Shown one piece after another: positions 1-11,924 of a stretch of DNA of 64,000 nt (its first letter is position 1; each line of letters opens with the position of its first letter). The notes below the pieces were generated by a model that made no database searches, was not told the DNA's origin, and saw nothing but the letters and a program-made list of their open reading frames with translations. A program made the position numbers and the translations under genes. This stretch comes from Chionoecetes opilio (lineage: Eukaryota > Arthropoda > Malacostraca > Decapoda > Majidae). The stretch lies in contig JACEEZ010009461.1 of assembly GCA_016584305.1 (NCBI GenBank), positions 1 to 64,000 of the forward strand, written 5' to 3'.

Positions 1-540
1 AACCCTTCAATCCCCTTTCCCCTTCAGCTACCCTTCAATACCCTTCCCTTCAACAACCCTTCAGTTCCCTTCACCCTTCAGCAACCCTTCAAAAACCCTT
101 CCCTTCAACAACCCTTCAATACCCTTCCTTCAGCAACCCTTCAATACCCTTCCCTTCAACAACCCTTCAATACCCTTCCCTTCAGCAACCCTTCAATACC
201 TTCCCCTTCACAACCCTTCAATACCCTTCCCTTCAGCTACCCTTCAATCCCCTTCCCTTTCCCAAACACCTTCAATACCCTTCCCTTAAAGCTACCCTTA
301 AATACCCTTTCCCTTCAGCAACCCTTCAATACCCTTCCCTTCAGCTACCCTTCATACCCTTTTTTTCCCCTTCACCCCCAAACCCTTTTCCCTAATACCC
401 TTCCTTCGCCCCCTTCAATACCTTCCCTTCAAAACCTTAAATACCCTTCCCTTCAGCTACCCTTCAATACCCTTCCCCTTCAACAACCCGGGAATACCCT
501 TCAAATTTCAGCAACAAACCTTTTCCCCTTTCTTACCCTT
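1..540. repeat. 26-bp CCCTTC-rich satellite array
   Basis: A degenerate tandem array with a period of about 26 bp, built from alternating AACCCTTCAATA and CCCTTCCCTTCAGC blocks. It runs from the window edge to about 540 and becomes irregular in its last 150 bases. The pyrimidine-rich strand is the + strand. The motif resembles neither the TTAGG pentamer nor a coding repeat. It begins outside the window, so its full length is unknown. Confidence 0.85.
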
Positions 541-2040
541 TACTGTCTCATTTTCCCTAACCTTTAAACACTCCCAGTACTGTGAACAATCCCATATAGT
601 TATCCTGCCTGGTGCTGGAAAAGTATTATCAAATCACTTAATTACAACATTTACAAGAAATTATTTTGAAGATATGTAGTATGTACGTGTTCAGTAACAA
701 TTTTACATGAATAAAATTGACTGGAGTGTTTCTGAGATTGGCTCCCAAGGACAATATGAGGGTTGTAGGAGTCTGAGACTTTGCTGTGCTATTTCAGCTT
801 AGAATCTGGTGAGACTGTCTCCCCTGACATCATCCACCAAAAAGAGTGAGAGTTGAGCTAAAACAATGCGAATACGATGGATGATGATGATGTCACCATA
901 AAAAAATAAATGGAGACACATTCTTGAGTGGAGAAAGTGATATTGAAGATTATGAGTATTGACAATGTTCTGGAAATATAAGTTTTTTTCTCTTTTTTTG
1001 TTGTTGAGAGAGTAATAAGAGAAAACTTGTGAGGTAAAAGCTTTGACCTGTAAATAGAGGCTGAAACTTTGTTAGTACAATCACTCAATAATTTTACATC
1101 TTTGGCACCCTTTCACTTGGTGTTTTAAGGATAACTAGAAATACATTACTATACTGAACATATTTTCTAGAACAAAAATATAATAAAGTAAAATCACCAT
1201 TTTATAAAAGGGAAAAGTACGACCACTGTGGATTGAATGAAAATAATGTTTGGGGGGAAAAATTAATAAAAGAGATTCAGGGCCCTAGAAAACATAATAT
1301 AAGAGTATTACAAAAAAATTTAATTTCTGCGAGTTAATCAATCATTTTTTAATTGCAACTCTCTTTTTTAAAATTTTTGTTGTTCTTGCGTTATTTTTCT
1401 GAGAATAAAGTAGTCCCTTAAGAGGTAATATAACCGCATAGAGGCAGAGAGAACCAGTGCCTTTGTAAAGTTGGTGCCACGGTGCAGGAGACCAGGAGTG
1501 CCAGATGCAGAGCACAGCCACACACACCCACAAAAAACCCCCAACAGGGGCCCGGGACGGAAAAAAAATATTGCCTGGAAAGTTTGAAAATAGCACATTA
1601 ATAACCTTTGCAAGGTTTTTACAAATATCTGGTTCATCACCCCTCGTAATTGAAGAGGTGAGGCAATGGATAGAGATATTGGAAGTGTATCACGGTCGCT
1701 AACCTCATAGACTTTGGGAAAATCTGATTTTAAAAGAAAGAGATGAGATGATGATGACTATCCTTCGTAAGATTATAAAGACAAAGATTAAATTTAAAGA
1801 TGCAATTTTTGGAAGATATGGAATTTTTTTAAATTTTTTGGGGTAGCCTCTAATAATGTTATCATTACCTTTTTTTTCCCCTTTTCAAAAATATTTCAAA
1901 GTGCATTAAGTTATAAAATAAAAGCAAACATCAGCAGTTAAATCAGCACCTTATCAGCGCTTGATTTACAAATTTGCAAAGTTTTTCCAATGTACCGCTT
2001 TAGTCGTTTTAAAATTTTTACCTTTACCATTAAATTATAT
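541..2040. other. no gene seen; AT-rich intergenic DNA
   Basis: No coding region is supported. The stretch is AT-rich. At about 1640-1765 it ends in a sequence resembling 5690-5720 (the shared block TGAGATGATGATGA after a GGGAAAATCTGA block), which looks like the 3' tail of an unidentified retroposon. An ATGATG-rich spot at 873-893 has a similar tail character. Confidence 0.5.
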
Positions 2041-2142
2041 ATATATACATCCTACTCTCCCCCTATGGTGAGCAAAACAATACCTCCCCACAAAGGGGGG
2101 GGGGGGGGGGGGGAGAGAGAGAGAGAGAGAGAAAAAAAAAAA
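2041..2142. repeat. poly-G, (GA)n and poly-A microsatellite cluster
   Basis: A run of 19 G at 2095-2113 passes directly into (GA)n to about 2131 and then a short A run. A short AT dinucleotide stretch precedes it at about 2036-2048. Homopolymer lengths of this kind are unreliable in assemblies. Confidence 0.9.
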
Positions 2143-3029
2143 CTAACAATATAAATTAAGAAGTGGTTTGGTGAATAATTTCCCCAAAAAGTGACTGATA
2201 GAATGGCAAGACTAAGGGCCCCTGCCTCTGCCGGGTTCAGGTGGAAAGGACAGGGTAAGGTGCTCCCGACTAGAGCAAACAGACTATGGGGGTGCAGGCT
2301 TTGATATGGCTTGACACTTCCATGGTTTATAACGGTGTGAGTTTATTTGCAGGCATCAAATATTTTCTGACATAAAATTGATAATTTTTTTTATAAGCTG
2401 AGTTTAATAAAAACTCAGCTTTAATTAATATGAGAGATAAAAATTGGTGATAATGTGAGATGATGATGGGGTTCTAAACCCCCTTTAAAATTTACTGATG
2501 ATTACTATGAGACAGGATTTGTATGTTTGAAAAATAGGCTAGGATGGTATTTAGTATGTTTGAAACTTAAGTGTGGGAGATGTATTTTGTATGTTAGATA
2601 ATAGGAACCAAAGATTCATAGTACATGGAGTTTGCGTGTTGTGTTGCCTGGCTCAGCAGCATTTGGGGAGCCCTCTGCCCGTACAGCTCTCTGTTTTGCT
2701 TCACCAAGGGCCTTGAGGCCCCAACACGAGTTGGACCAGGGGGTTGTACGGGGCGTGGGAAGACCGGCCCCTCCCCTGGCCCAGCCTCCAAGGTGCAGAG
2801 ATGCACGGGGAGGATATCCAGTACCGAAAAAACATACTCATTACATCAACGAACAATTAAACCGAATAAAATTAAAAACCCCAAAGAAAAATAAAATAAT
2901 GAAGCTAACCCTTTTTTCCCTGTCACCTCCTTGTGTCATTTTTAGGCATTAATAGTTCTAGTTTGTTGATCTGTCTGGGGTTTTGACCGGTTGTTTTGTC
3001 TTTTCCTACCCATGTCATCCCAAAATAGT
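2143..3029. other. no gene seen; unclassified intergenic DNA
   Basis: No supported gene. A GC-richer block at 2625-2815 translates in several frames but shows no recognisable domain and no splice signals that would make it an exon. It may be an old repeat. Confidence 0.4.
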
Positions 3030-3480
3030 AAATTTTTTGAGCTAGCCGCGTATAGGAAAAAATGTATTTTGGGTAGAAATCGAGTAATAGGGTTTTAGGT
3101 CATTTCCAGGAGTGTTAAAAAGTAAAAAAGTGCTGAGGTCATTCTAAAGCTTTATTTTGGCTTAGTCAACCCCCTAGCTATGGGATACAGTTTTGGTCCC
3201 CCTATTCAGGAATACCTTGTTTGGAATCAGGCAGAGAAGGATGACTAAAATGAACGGGGATGGATTCAGAAAAAAATTCACTCACCTCGGAGGATAGCAT
3301 ACAGGGGGTTATTGATTATTTATTTAATACCCAAAAAAGGGAAAATGTGCCAACTTCAGAGGTTTGGCATATGGCAAAGCATAAAAAAAGGGGGGGGGGG
3401 TTATAGAGAAAGGCTGAAACGGTTTAGGGAAAGGGAAAAGGGCTCACCACCTGGGGGATGCAGTAAGGAGGTGCCACATG
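3030..3480 (+). pseudogene. CR1-like reverse transcriptase C-terminal fragment
   Basis: A decayed fragment of a non-LTR retrotransposon. Conceptual translation around 3075-3260 gives the block that follows the RT palm in CR1-like elements: a segment like SNRVLG, then AEVILKLY-like and QFWSPY-like motifs and a basic region. It aligns by eye with residues of the better copy at 56340-56540. The frame is interrupted repeatedly and the 5' two thirds of the RT are absent. The end near 3480 is approximate. It is almost certainly dead. Confidence 0.6.
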
Positions 3481-3834
3481 AAGCAGGGGCGTCGTGACAA
3501 AACGTTTGTGGCATGCACCACGGCACATCATAATACGGGAACTCTGATGACAGAAAAGAAATAAGGTAAGATTCAAGTACTGTAAAAAGTCTATGGCTTT
3601 TATGATTTTTGAGGTGTATATAAATTGCATGATGTTATATGGAAAGACTTATTACTTTGTAAGAAAACCTAAATAAAACATAGTAAGAACATAAACATGA
3701 TGACAGAAAAGATATACAAATAGAAATTCAAGTAGTATGTAACACGTCAATGGCTCTGATGATGTTGAGGTAGGTTATAATATATAATTAACATGATATT
3801 ATATGAAGGGTTAGTTAAGGGCCCAAACATTTAA
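3481..3834. other. no gene seen
   Basis: AT-rich sequence. Two stretches (about 3545-3640 and 3695-3800) look like diverged direct repeats of each other: both have GATGACAGAAAAGA, then an ATTCAAGTA block, then ATGGCT. No coding potential was recognised. Confidence 0.4.
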
Positions 3835-5545
3835 CAAATAAACAGGCCAAATAAACTAAATAAAATGGTAACACAAAGCCCGCTCAGGTTGCCAGTCCCT
3901 ATACAAGGAGACAGTAAGAGAATAAAATAAAACACGAGGGGTAGCCAATTTAGTTCGGGAGGTGTCTTGTTACTCCTCTTTGGAAAAGATTTAATGTCAT
4001 AGGGAAGTGAAACATAGAAACAGGAAGAGAGTTTCCAGAGTTTACTCAGTGAAGGTATGAAAAATGTAAAGTACTGATTAACTCTTGCATTAGGAAGATG
4101 GGGACAGAATAGGGATGAGAATGAGTAGAAAGTCTTGTGCAGCGAGCCCGCGGTAGGGGGGAGGGCATGCAGTTAGCAATTCAAAGATCAGTGAACATGA
4201 AAATAACGGTAGAAGAGAGCAAGAGAAGCAACATTGCGGGCGGTATTTAAAGATTGAAGACATTCGTCAGAGGAGAGGATTGGATGAGAACGAAAAGCTT
4301 TTGAACTCAACCTGTGTTAGGAGAGCTGTATGAGTGGATCCTCCCCCAAACATGTGAGACATACTCCGATACATGTGCGGATAAGGCCCCTGTAGAGAAG
4401 CAAGCAATTGGGAGGGAGGAAAAAAAAAGGACGCAGACAAGCCACAGTCACCTAACTTCTTAGAACTGTTTGCAAGAGATGAAGATGGAGATTTCCAGTT
4501 CAGATTTTTAGTAAAGGATATTCCTAAGAATTTTCATTGTAGAAGGAGGATTCAGCAGTGTTGAGTGGTCATTGAAGAAGAGGGTATAGTTATCTGGTAG
4601 GTTTTGTCGAGTAATAGTGAAGAAATTTTGGTTTTTAGAGGCATTGAAAAAACAAGGTTTGGCTTTTCCCCAATCAGAAATTATAGAAAAGAATCAGTAG
4701 TTATGCGCTCGGTGGGCATCTCTCCGTGAATCATTAGTTTCCTGTTGAGTTGGACGTGGACTAAACGACGTTCAAAAAGCAGGGTGAATTTCATCATAGT
4801 AGGAGTGGATAGGGCTTTGAGTTAGACTTAGAAGATCATTATGAATATAGAAAGAGAGTGGGTGATAGGACAGGAACCCTGGGAACACCACTATTGATAT
4901 ATTTGGAGAAGCACAATGTCCGTCTACAGTAGCTGCAAATAGAATTGGTTTGAAAGGAAACTTAAGATAAGGTACAGAGAGAAGGTATATAAACCGAATG
5001 AGGGTAGTTTGGAAATTAAAGATTTGTACCAGTACTCCTATCAAAAGCTTTTGATATGTCAAGGCACAGCAAAAGTTTCACCGAACCCCCTAAAGGAGGA
5101 TACCAAAGATTCAGTTAGGAAGCTGAAGATCGTCATAATCGCCCTTTAAACGAAACCGACTGAACGCATCAGTTAGAAGATTGTGAGCAGATATGATGCT
5201 TACGATCTTCTTATTAATATATATTCAAACCTTTAGAAAGGCAGGAAGTCAAAGCTATAGGACGGTAGTTTGAAGGATTAGAACGTTCACCCTTCTTAGG
5301 GACGGTTGGATGTAAGCAAACTTCCCAGCAAGAAGGAAAGGTGGAAGTAGATAGACAAGATGGAAAACAGTTTTGAGACAGCAGGGTGCAAAGCACAGAG
5401 CACAGTTTTTGAGAACAATAGGAGGGACTTCCGTCAGGACCGAAGCCTTTCCGAGGATCTAGGCCAGAAGGGCAAAGAAACATCATATTTAGGGTTGGTG
5501 TTGGAGGTGCCTGGGGACTTAGCGGTACCAAAGACACATTACATC
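3835..5545 (-). pseudogene. Jockey-like non-LTR retrotransposon, decayed 3' part
   Basis: Reading the minus strand from 5540 down, translation gives reverse-transcriptase landmarks in order: a GPDGSP-like fingers motif (about 5450), PKKGERSNPSNYRPIALT (about 5300-5240), VDGHCASP (about 4925), NDLLSLTQSPIHSYYDE (about 4830-4775, where the catalytic FADD/YADD-type box is damaged) and a C-terminal block with PPPLPR (about 4160). The 3' end near 3835-3960 matches the sequence at 48140-48280, which runs into a poly-A tail. The element is therefore a Jockey/I-type LINE lying on the minus strand. Several frameshifts and stops show it is inactive. Clade assignment is by motif style only. Confidence 0.75.
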
Positions 5546-6460
5546 ATATAACTCAGATGAAAACTGGGGCTGCCTGTCAGGAAAAGCATCCCGGGGCGTA
5601 AACTCATGCTTCAAATTTAAATGATAACGACGACAATATAATTGGAGCGTATCATCGACCGGCCTTACTCTTCATTATGGGAAAATCTGAAGTCAAACTG
5701 AAAGATGAGATGATGATAACAGCCCGTGCTCTAAAAAATTCAGTTACGAAAAAAGACCAGAATTCGTTAAACACATGAACATTGAATTTTATAACCAAAA
5801 TTTCAAAATGTGATAAATTCTATGGGGAAAATCAATGAGAATGTATGATTTGTTTTACGCTTTTTTTCGCTTGACGTACGATTCTCCCGAAAATAACTCT
5901 TGCAGTTAACCAGGGTAATAGTATATTATTGTGTAACAGGAAAAAAAAAAAAATCAGGATTCGGTAATAATAAATATCAAGATACGAGGGAAGGGAGTCG
6001 GGCTTACAACTCTGTATGTGGTCCAAATATTGACCCTAATGAATATCATTTGAGGAAAGACGACAAATAAAATCAATATGGCAATGAAATGCAGTACATA
6101 ATCAATTACAAGAACAAATGTAAATAGTTTTACAGAAACCCTACACTAGCAGTCTCCCCAATATTCCTCTACTCATATTCTTTTGTTCTTTCCCACATCC
6201 ATGACATCTGTACTTATTTCTTCCACTTACGGGACAAAGAAGCAGGGATCAGTGTTGTGTAGTAAGACGATGACGTGGTCTGTTACATGACCGGGCCATG
6301 CGATTGTTTGCAGTCGTTGGTCAGATTCCACTCACCTTGGAGCGCACGAGCCCTCCGCACTGTTCGGCAATCCATGTTTATTGCTCTCGGCGAACGCTGA
6401 CAACATAAAAGAAGGCTGTCATACTAAAGTTTATGTAATAGCAAACACATTATTGTATTA
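5546..6460. other. no gene seen; possible retroposon tail
   Basis: Contains the GATGAGATGATGATAA tail at about 5703-5719 that is shared with 1740-1760. Otherwise it is unclassified AT-rich sequence. Confidence 0.35.
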
Positions 6461-6662
6461 CCCCTTCACGCGCCCAGATCTTTCCTTTTCTATAAAAAAT
6501 GGTGTGTTTCGAGCCATATAATTACGAAAAGTAACTAAATATAACCAAATTAGTTATTCGACAAGAATATACACAGGTCATATCTTAAAACTTTGCTAAT
6601 ATTTATCAAAATTGTCTAATAGCACCATTATAATGAAATTACGTTTCTGGGCCATCAAGGGG
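6461..6662 (-). mobile_element. TTAA-flanked MITE (CCCCTT family), copy 1
   Basis: A non-autonomous DNA element of about 200 bp. It begins CCCCTTCACGCGCCCAGA and ends in CAAGGGG followed by TTAA (6663-6666); the left flank is TTA. Short imperfect inverted ends plus TTAA flanks are the signature of the piggyBac superfamily. This copy lies opposite to those at 15767, 42690, 48342 and 60414. It has no coding capacity. Confidence 0.8.
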
Positions 6663-6948
6663 TTAACTATAAATAATGCTGACAACCTCAAGATTGCTAT
6701 ATTACACTTATGGTTAACGTAATACTAGCACCCTATTGTAATTCCACAGTTAATTAGACTAAGAACACTAAAATAACCCTTCACTACCCTCACTCATCCT
6801 TATAAATAAAATGCTCAATAACATGGCTGGCTGTGACAAACTAGAAACAATGGGAGCAGCAGTGATACTCACTGGGTTCATTAGTAGGGGAGAGCGTGGC
6901 AGGTTGCATCGAGGGTTAGTTGCAGCCTCATTGGCCTCTCGCATTATA

Positions 6949-7035
6949 CTTTTTTTTATTATTATTATTGTTTGTAGTTGTATTATTAGTAGTAGTATTT
7001 ATAATTAGTAGTAGTAGTAGTAGTAGTAGTAGTAT
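6949..7035. repeat. ATT/TAG trinucleotide microsatellite
   Basis: (TTA)n at 6955-6990 passes into (TAG)n/(AGT)n to about 7035. It is a simple repeat. Confidence 0.85.
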
Positions 7036-7134
7036 AAGTAGTATTAGTATTAAGACGATGTAACGTGTGTAACATGCGAGTTAGAGGCAATGATCGCAAC
7101 CCTGCCCCGCTCCTCTCCCCTAACTAAACATTAA

Positions 7135-7290
7135 TGCATTCCCAAATTCCCTTAACATTCCCTACTCCCTATTTTATACATGCTTTCAAAACCCTCGTTC
7201 CCCACAATAAAGAAATATCTCTAACAACTACCAAATACTACTACCCCATTTACCACACTTTTAAAAAACCCTCTTCCCCACAATAAAATA
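7135..7290. repeat. short stretch of the about 74-bp satellite
   Basis: About two diverged units with CCCATTTA, CACACTTTAAAAACCC and CCCACAATAAAG landmarks. They are the same as the units forming the larger array at 9120-9745. They sit directly before the 31-bp array. Confidence 0.65.
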
Positions 7291-7856
7291 AGTTGTTGAC
7301 AGACAGTTGACAGATAAAAATGATTGTTACAGACAGTTGACAGAATAAAATAAGTGTTAAAGACAGTTGCAGAATAAATATGAGTGGTACAGACAGTTGA
7401 ACAGAATAAAAATGAGTGTTTACAGAGTCAGGTTTGACAGATAAAAATGAGTGTTACAGACAGTTGACAGAATAAAAAATGAGTGTTATTCAGACAGTTG
7501 ACAGAATAAAAAATGAGTTTTACAGACGTTGACCGAATCAAAAATGAGTGTTACAGACAGTTTGACAGAATAAAAATGAGTGTTACGGACAGTTGACAGA
7601 ATAAAAAAGAGTGTTACGGACATTGACAGAAATAAAATTTGAGTGTTACTGACAGTGTGACAGAATAAAAATGAGTGTTTTACGGACAGTTGACAGATAA
7701 AAATGAGGTTACGGACATTGCCAGAATAAAAATGAGTGTTACGGACAGTTGACAGAAAAAAATTAGTGTTTCTGGACAGTTGACAGATAAAAAACAATTG
7801 AGTGTTACGGACAGTTGACAGAAATAAAAATGAGTGTTACAGACAGTTAGAATACT
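7291..7856. repeat. 31-bp tandem repeat (ACAGACAGTTGACAGAATAA)
   Basis: About 18 copies of a 31-bp unit containing GACAGTTGACAGAATAAAAA and TGAGTGTTAC. Later units carry TACGGACAG in place of TACAGACAG, so two sub-variants are arranged in blocks. Copies differ by frequent single-base indels. There are no unique spacers, so this is not a CRISPR array. Confidence 0.9.
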
Positions 7857-7920
7857 TACTATATCCCAGAGCAAGTATTTTAAAGAACTTATTCACTATA
7901 CATTTAAAAAAAAAAATCGA

Positions 7921-8177
7921 GGCGCCTTAGATTGAAACGGCACAATCTCCACTTTTAAAAAACTGAGAAAAAACGCGCCTTAAAGTTTGCATCTAAATAT
8001 CTTCATTTGTTTGCTGATTTACTTTGAAAACACGTTAGGTGCATTTTTTTTGCATTGATAAAAGTTGCGCTTGTGCTGTTTCATATCTTATTTTCTTAGA
8101 TTAAACTTTAAAAGAGCATTGTTTTCCTCAGTTTTTTAAAGTGGCGCTTGTGCCGTTTTCAATTCTAGGAGGGCGCC
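7921..8177. mobile_element. 257-bp MITE with GGCGCC inverted ends
   Basis: The first 47 bases (GGCGCCTTAGATTGAAACGG and on through AAAAAACTGAG) recur inverted at the right end (8125-8177), with a few indels. The middle is unique AT-rich DNA. This is the structure of a short non-autonomous DNA element. No clear target-site duplication was seen, so the superfamily is not assigned. Confidence 0.75.
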
Positions 8178-8524
8178 TGCTATGTAGTTGGAGAAAATGA
8201 TTACTATATAATTTACCATTGCCTTGACTTGACCCCCTCTTTTCCTTGTAGGCAGGGGCACTGGTATGACTTCAAGGAACGACGTGATCTCGCATATCAA
8301 ATATAAACACATAAAACACTAACCTGTAAATAATGAAATCTGTATAATTCTTTGCCCATTCTTCTTGAATAAGTACGTATGTGGTAAACCCTACACGCAT
8401 AGAAACATGAAAGAAACAACAAAAATCAATGAGAAGAAAGAGGACATAAGGGAAGGCCGGAACCTTAAGATGGCTACAGAACCACAGAAAACACACACTT
8501 ACGTTATAGTTTATTTTTTTTTTA

Positions 8525-8862
8525 TTATGGACAAAATGCCCTAAGAAGCCACGCCCCCCCTGCCTCCCCCTCTATTCTACGGGGCAGCTGATTGGTGCAT
8601 TCCTCGCATCAATCACTACCAATCACAATATCGTCACTACTTCAACAGTGCGTGACCAACAGGAACAGAGCAATCTTCCTACAGTGTTTTTGATTTTGTC
8701 ACACTCTGTAGTGAAAGATTTGCTCTGTCCAGTGGTCACGCGCTGTTAAGTAGTGAAGAGATTGTGGATGATGTTGATGTAAGAGAATGTACGCAATCAA
8801 CTGCCTCGTAAAATAGAAAGGAGGCAGGGGCGTGGCTTCCTTAGTGCATTTTGAACCATAAT
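8525..8862. mobile_element. foldback MITE, near-complete palindrome
   Basis: The left half (TGGACAAAATGCCCTAAGAA, GCCACGCCCC, ... CACACTCTGTAG) is the inverted complement of the right half (... GGGGCGTGGCTTCC, TTAGTGCATTTT) over about 165 bp per arm, with essentially no loop near 8690. Divergence between the arms shows the copy is old. It has no coding capacity. Confidence 0.75.
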
Positions 8863-9119
8863 AAAATAATATACTAGTTATCTATGATTCTGTTAGTTAT
8901 CTATGATTATAGATAACTACTGTAGCTGTTGGGTGATTTCTGTGGCTATCTTAATTATCCTTCTTGCATTTATTGTTATCTTTCCTCTTCTCTTGACTTT
9001 GTTGTTTCTTTTCTTTTCCTATGTTGGTAGGGGTCACCACAAGTGATTTTTCATATTCACATGTATCATTGCGAATACGTATTTCATAACTTTCAACAGG
9101 TTTCTAATTTTTGATTATA
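8863..9119. other. no gene seen
   Basis: AT-rich spacer containing a short direct repeat of TAGTTATCTATGATT at 8875-8907. Nothing else was recognised. Confidence 0.4.
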
Positions 9120-9745
9120 CCCTAAAATTTCCCCATTACTATCCCATGTTCCCACACTTTAAAAACCCTCTTTTTCCCACAATAAAGAAGAATTTACTCT
9201 TACACTACCCATTACACTCCCCTTTTCCACACTTTAAAAACATTCTTTTTCCCATAATCAAGAAGAATATACTCTAACTACCTAAAAAATATTCTCCCCA
9301 TTTTACACACGTTAAAAACTCTTTCCCACAATAAAGAAAATTACTCTAACATTCCAATTATTACTCCCCATTTACAACTTTAAAACCCTTCTTTCCCCCA
9401 ATACAGAAAAATATACTTAACACTACCCTAATGGGTAGTGTTAGAGTAGATTTTTCTTTTATATTTTTTTACCATTACTAACTCCCCATTTCCACACTTT
9501 AAAAACCACTTCTTTCCATAATAAAGACGAATATACCCTAACATTCCCCAAATTATTACTCCCCATTTACAACACGCTTTAAAAACTCTTCCCCATCATA
9601 AGGGAATTTACTCTAACCTCCCATTACTATACTCCCCATTTACACCGCTTTAAAAACCCTCTTCTACAATAAAGAAGGAAATATACTCTAACATACCCAA
9701 TTATTACTCCCATTACATGCTTAAAAAACGCTCTTTCCCATAATA
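9120..9745. repeat. about 74-bp satellite (CTTTAAAAACCCTCTTTCCC)
   Basis: About eight diverged units. Each has CCCCATTTACA, then CTTTAAAAACCCTCTTTCCC, then AATAAAGAA and a TACTCTAACA block. Near 9424-9445 one unit is inverted (GGGTAGTGTTAGAGTAGA after ACACTACCCTAAT), giving a local hairpin. The units match those at 7135-7290. Confidence 0.8.
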
Positions 9746-9904
9746 AAAATGGTGTTCAGACACAGACTCAGACTTACTGATACCCAGAGCCATATTTTAA
9801 TTAGGTTGCGAGCGTCGCTGATTGTGTACAAACAGAACACCAGAAGGACAGCTATGGTGCCCAACAACAAATAGGATTCTGAATGAAAAAGTTAACATAA
9901 GTGG

Positions 9905-10815
9905 CTGAAATTCGAGAGAACTTAACCCAAAATGCCAGGGGTCGCTGGCAGTTTTAACTCACTTTTTGATAATAAGTTGTTCTAACTGGAAAACAAAATA
10001 TGGGCTTATTCACTGCACTTAAAACACAAAAGTATAATTTTAAGAACGATTTTCCTCTATATGGTATATTGTATAGAAGCCTGATTTTGTAACACTTGTA
10101 TATAACCACATAACCAAGGAGGTTATAGTTGAGTGCGAGGTAAATGCTACTCTATGATATTATTAGTCAATAACGTATGTTTAGAAAGTTATCCTACCTA
10201 GCAGTCATATTTGCCTGTTTTATTGTGTATCCATCAGATAGAAAGCCTGGAAGTGCAGTTAAAAGTCGACGCGTGAAGTCGTAATGTTTTGATTCAATCT
10301 TCCCGCCACATCTCCCGCCCACCACTCCCCGCCGCGGCGTGTCGGGCCTCCACAATTTTTAATAACCTAACGTTGTTCGCAGCGAACAAGCCGATTTCGG
10401 CATTCTTTATTCTCGTTTTTTCCAAGGCATTGCTTATTGGTATTTTGACAAGCGTTTGCCGAGACGCGGCAGACTGTCCCTTTAGAAACAGTGTGAACAT
10501 TCGCCCAAAATTTTACATGCCATAATATACATGTAAAAAATATATTAAGCTTTGCTACTCGAGGCGAGTAATTTGCATTAAATTGCCTATTGGATAGAAC
10601 GTTCCATCGTAATGCATGTCATCCATATAATTAGTAAACCAACAGAAGAACTATAGTTTTTTGGTATTCAGATTCGGTGCATCCAATGTTATCGGGAAAA
10701 TTAATTTTGAAAAATATTAGTCGCGGAGGGCCAAAAACACGTAAGTAGTACCAACCTTTGAGTTAAAACTGCCAGCGACCACTGGCAATTTGTCGAGTTG
10801 CAGTTCCCATTGGAA
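9905..10815. mobile_element. TIR element, copy A (relative of 62806-63693)
   Basis: The left end carries GCCAGGGGTCGCTGGCAG and TTTAACTCA. The right end carries the inverted version TGAGTTAAAACTGCCAGCG plus ACCACTGGC, giving terminal inverted repeats of about 50 bp. The interior (10140-10540) is the reverse complement of 63010-63480, including the GC-rich CCGCCGCGGCGTGTCG block. A short open frame around 10289-10525 is conserved only as DNA in the other copy and has no known domain. It appears to be a non-autonomous DNA transposon of about 0.9 kb. Confidence 0.75.
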
Positions 10816-11399
10816 TTATCTGATGCCATAATTATTGACAATGATTCATAGCTCACATCTAGACTGCTGTTTTTATTTAGCGAGTGAAAAATCCTGACCC
10901 CTTGCTGGCTTACTGAACTGATATTTGATCCAGAGAAGGGAATAGTACAGTTTCTTCGAAATTGCAGCTGTATTTTAGATAGTTTTAGACCATATCATCA
11001 GGTAACATAGCATAACTTTAAGCAGGTGTTTTCCTATTCTTTTAAATTAGGAGGTGGAGATTGATTGAAAGCTGAGCGAAGCTAGCGCTGCTTGATAGGC
11101 CGGGGGTCCGGGGGGCACCTAGGCCCCGGAAGCCCAACGCTTCGAAGGTGTTTAAACACGAAGGTGTTAAAAATAGCATTCTGGCTGGTTTTTTTTAGGG
11201 TCAAATTCACGCCTTTCATAATATATATATTTTTTTTTGAAAGTAGGCGCCGCAAGTTTGCGAGTAGACCGGTAATTGCGCCGTCCGCACGCCATTGTTT
11301 TGAAGACACTGTTTTAGCCATGATACCATTAAGATAATGGAATTTTAGCCTCCTAACAAAAAGCTATATTCTGTTATATTTAGTGTATGGGAAGACAGA
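10816..11399. other. no gene seen; GC-rich repeat-like patch
   Basis: Contains a GC-rich patch at 11090-11140 (CCGGGGGTCCGGGGGGCACC) and a T-rich run at 11190-11240. No domain, splice structure or inverted repeat was recognised. Confidence 0.35.
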
Positions 11400-11890
11400 G
11401 AGGGTTATCCCTTTTTCACAACACTTATCAATCTTACCAAAGTGTATAATGCTACTCGATAGACTAAAGAAGCATAGATTGAGACTCTTAGGAAAGATAA
11501 TGGATGCTGTGACTGAGGCTACACGAACGTAGCAGACTAGCAGTGGTGAAATGCTACCTAATGTAAAAATTGGAATCTTTGTAAAAACGAGCCAATCAAG
11601 ATTTTAACACATCAGTGTCATACTTAGAGAACTACATGACTCGGAAGCAAAAGAGAAGGTGCTGACACAAGAGGACTACAAACCACTTAGGAACAGGGAG
11701 ATGCCTGAACAACATAAAAAAGTACAGCTTCCTCATAGAAATGTAGAAGTTTGGAATGAACTAAATGAGGTGAAATCGTCACTAATGTGCACCAATTGAA
11801 AGAAAGACACATGGATAATGTATATACTATGGAAGTCGGAACCACACGAGTGTAGCCTCGGCCCTGTAAAACACAACAACTAGGTAAATC
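11400..11890 (+). pseudogene. non-LTR retrotransposon 3' end, decayed
   Basis: Conceptual translation near 11635-11800 gives HRNVEVWNELNEVK, resembling the conserved VWN-L-EEVV motif near the C terminus of CR1/Jockey-type reverse transcriptases. The sequence then ends in the tail CCTGTAAAACACAACAACTA, GGTAAATC. No intact frame remains. The 5' limit is approximate. Confidence 0.5.
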
Positions 11891-11924
11891 AAAAGCAATC
11901 CTGGAAATATCAGTTTGACATCTA

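Noticed and set aside
7291..7856. CRISPR-like regular repeats (also 14125-14565)
   Set aside because: Units are contiguous tandem repeats without unique spacers, in a eukaryotic sequence.
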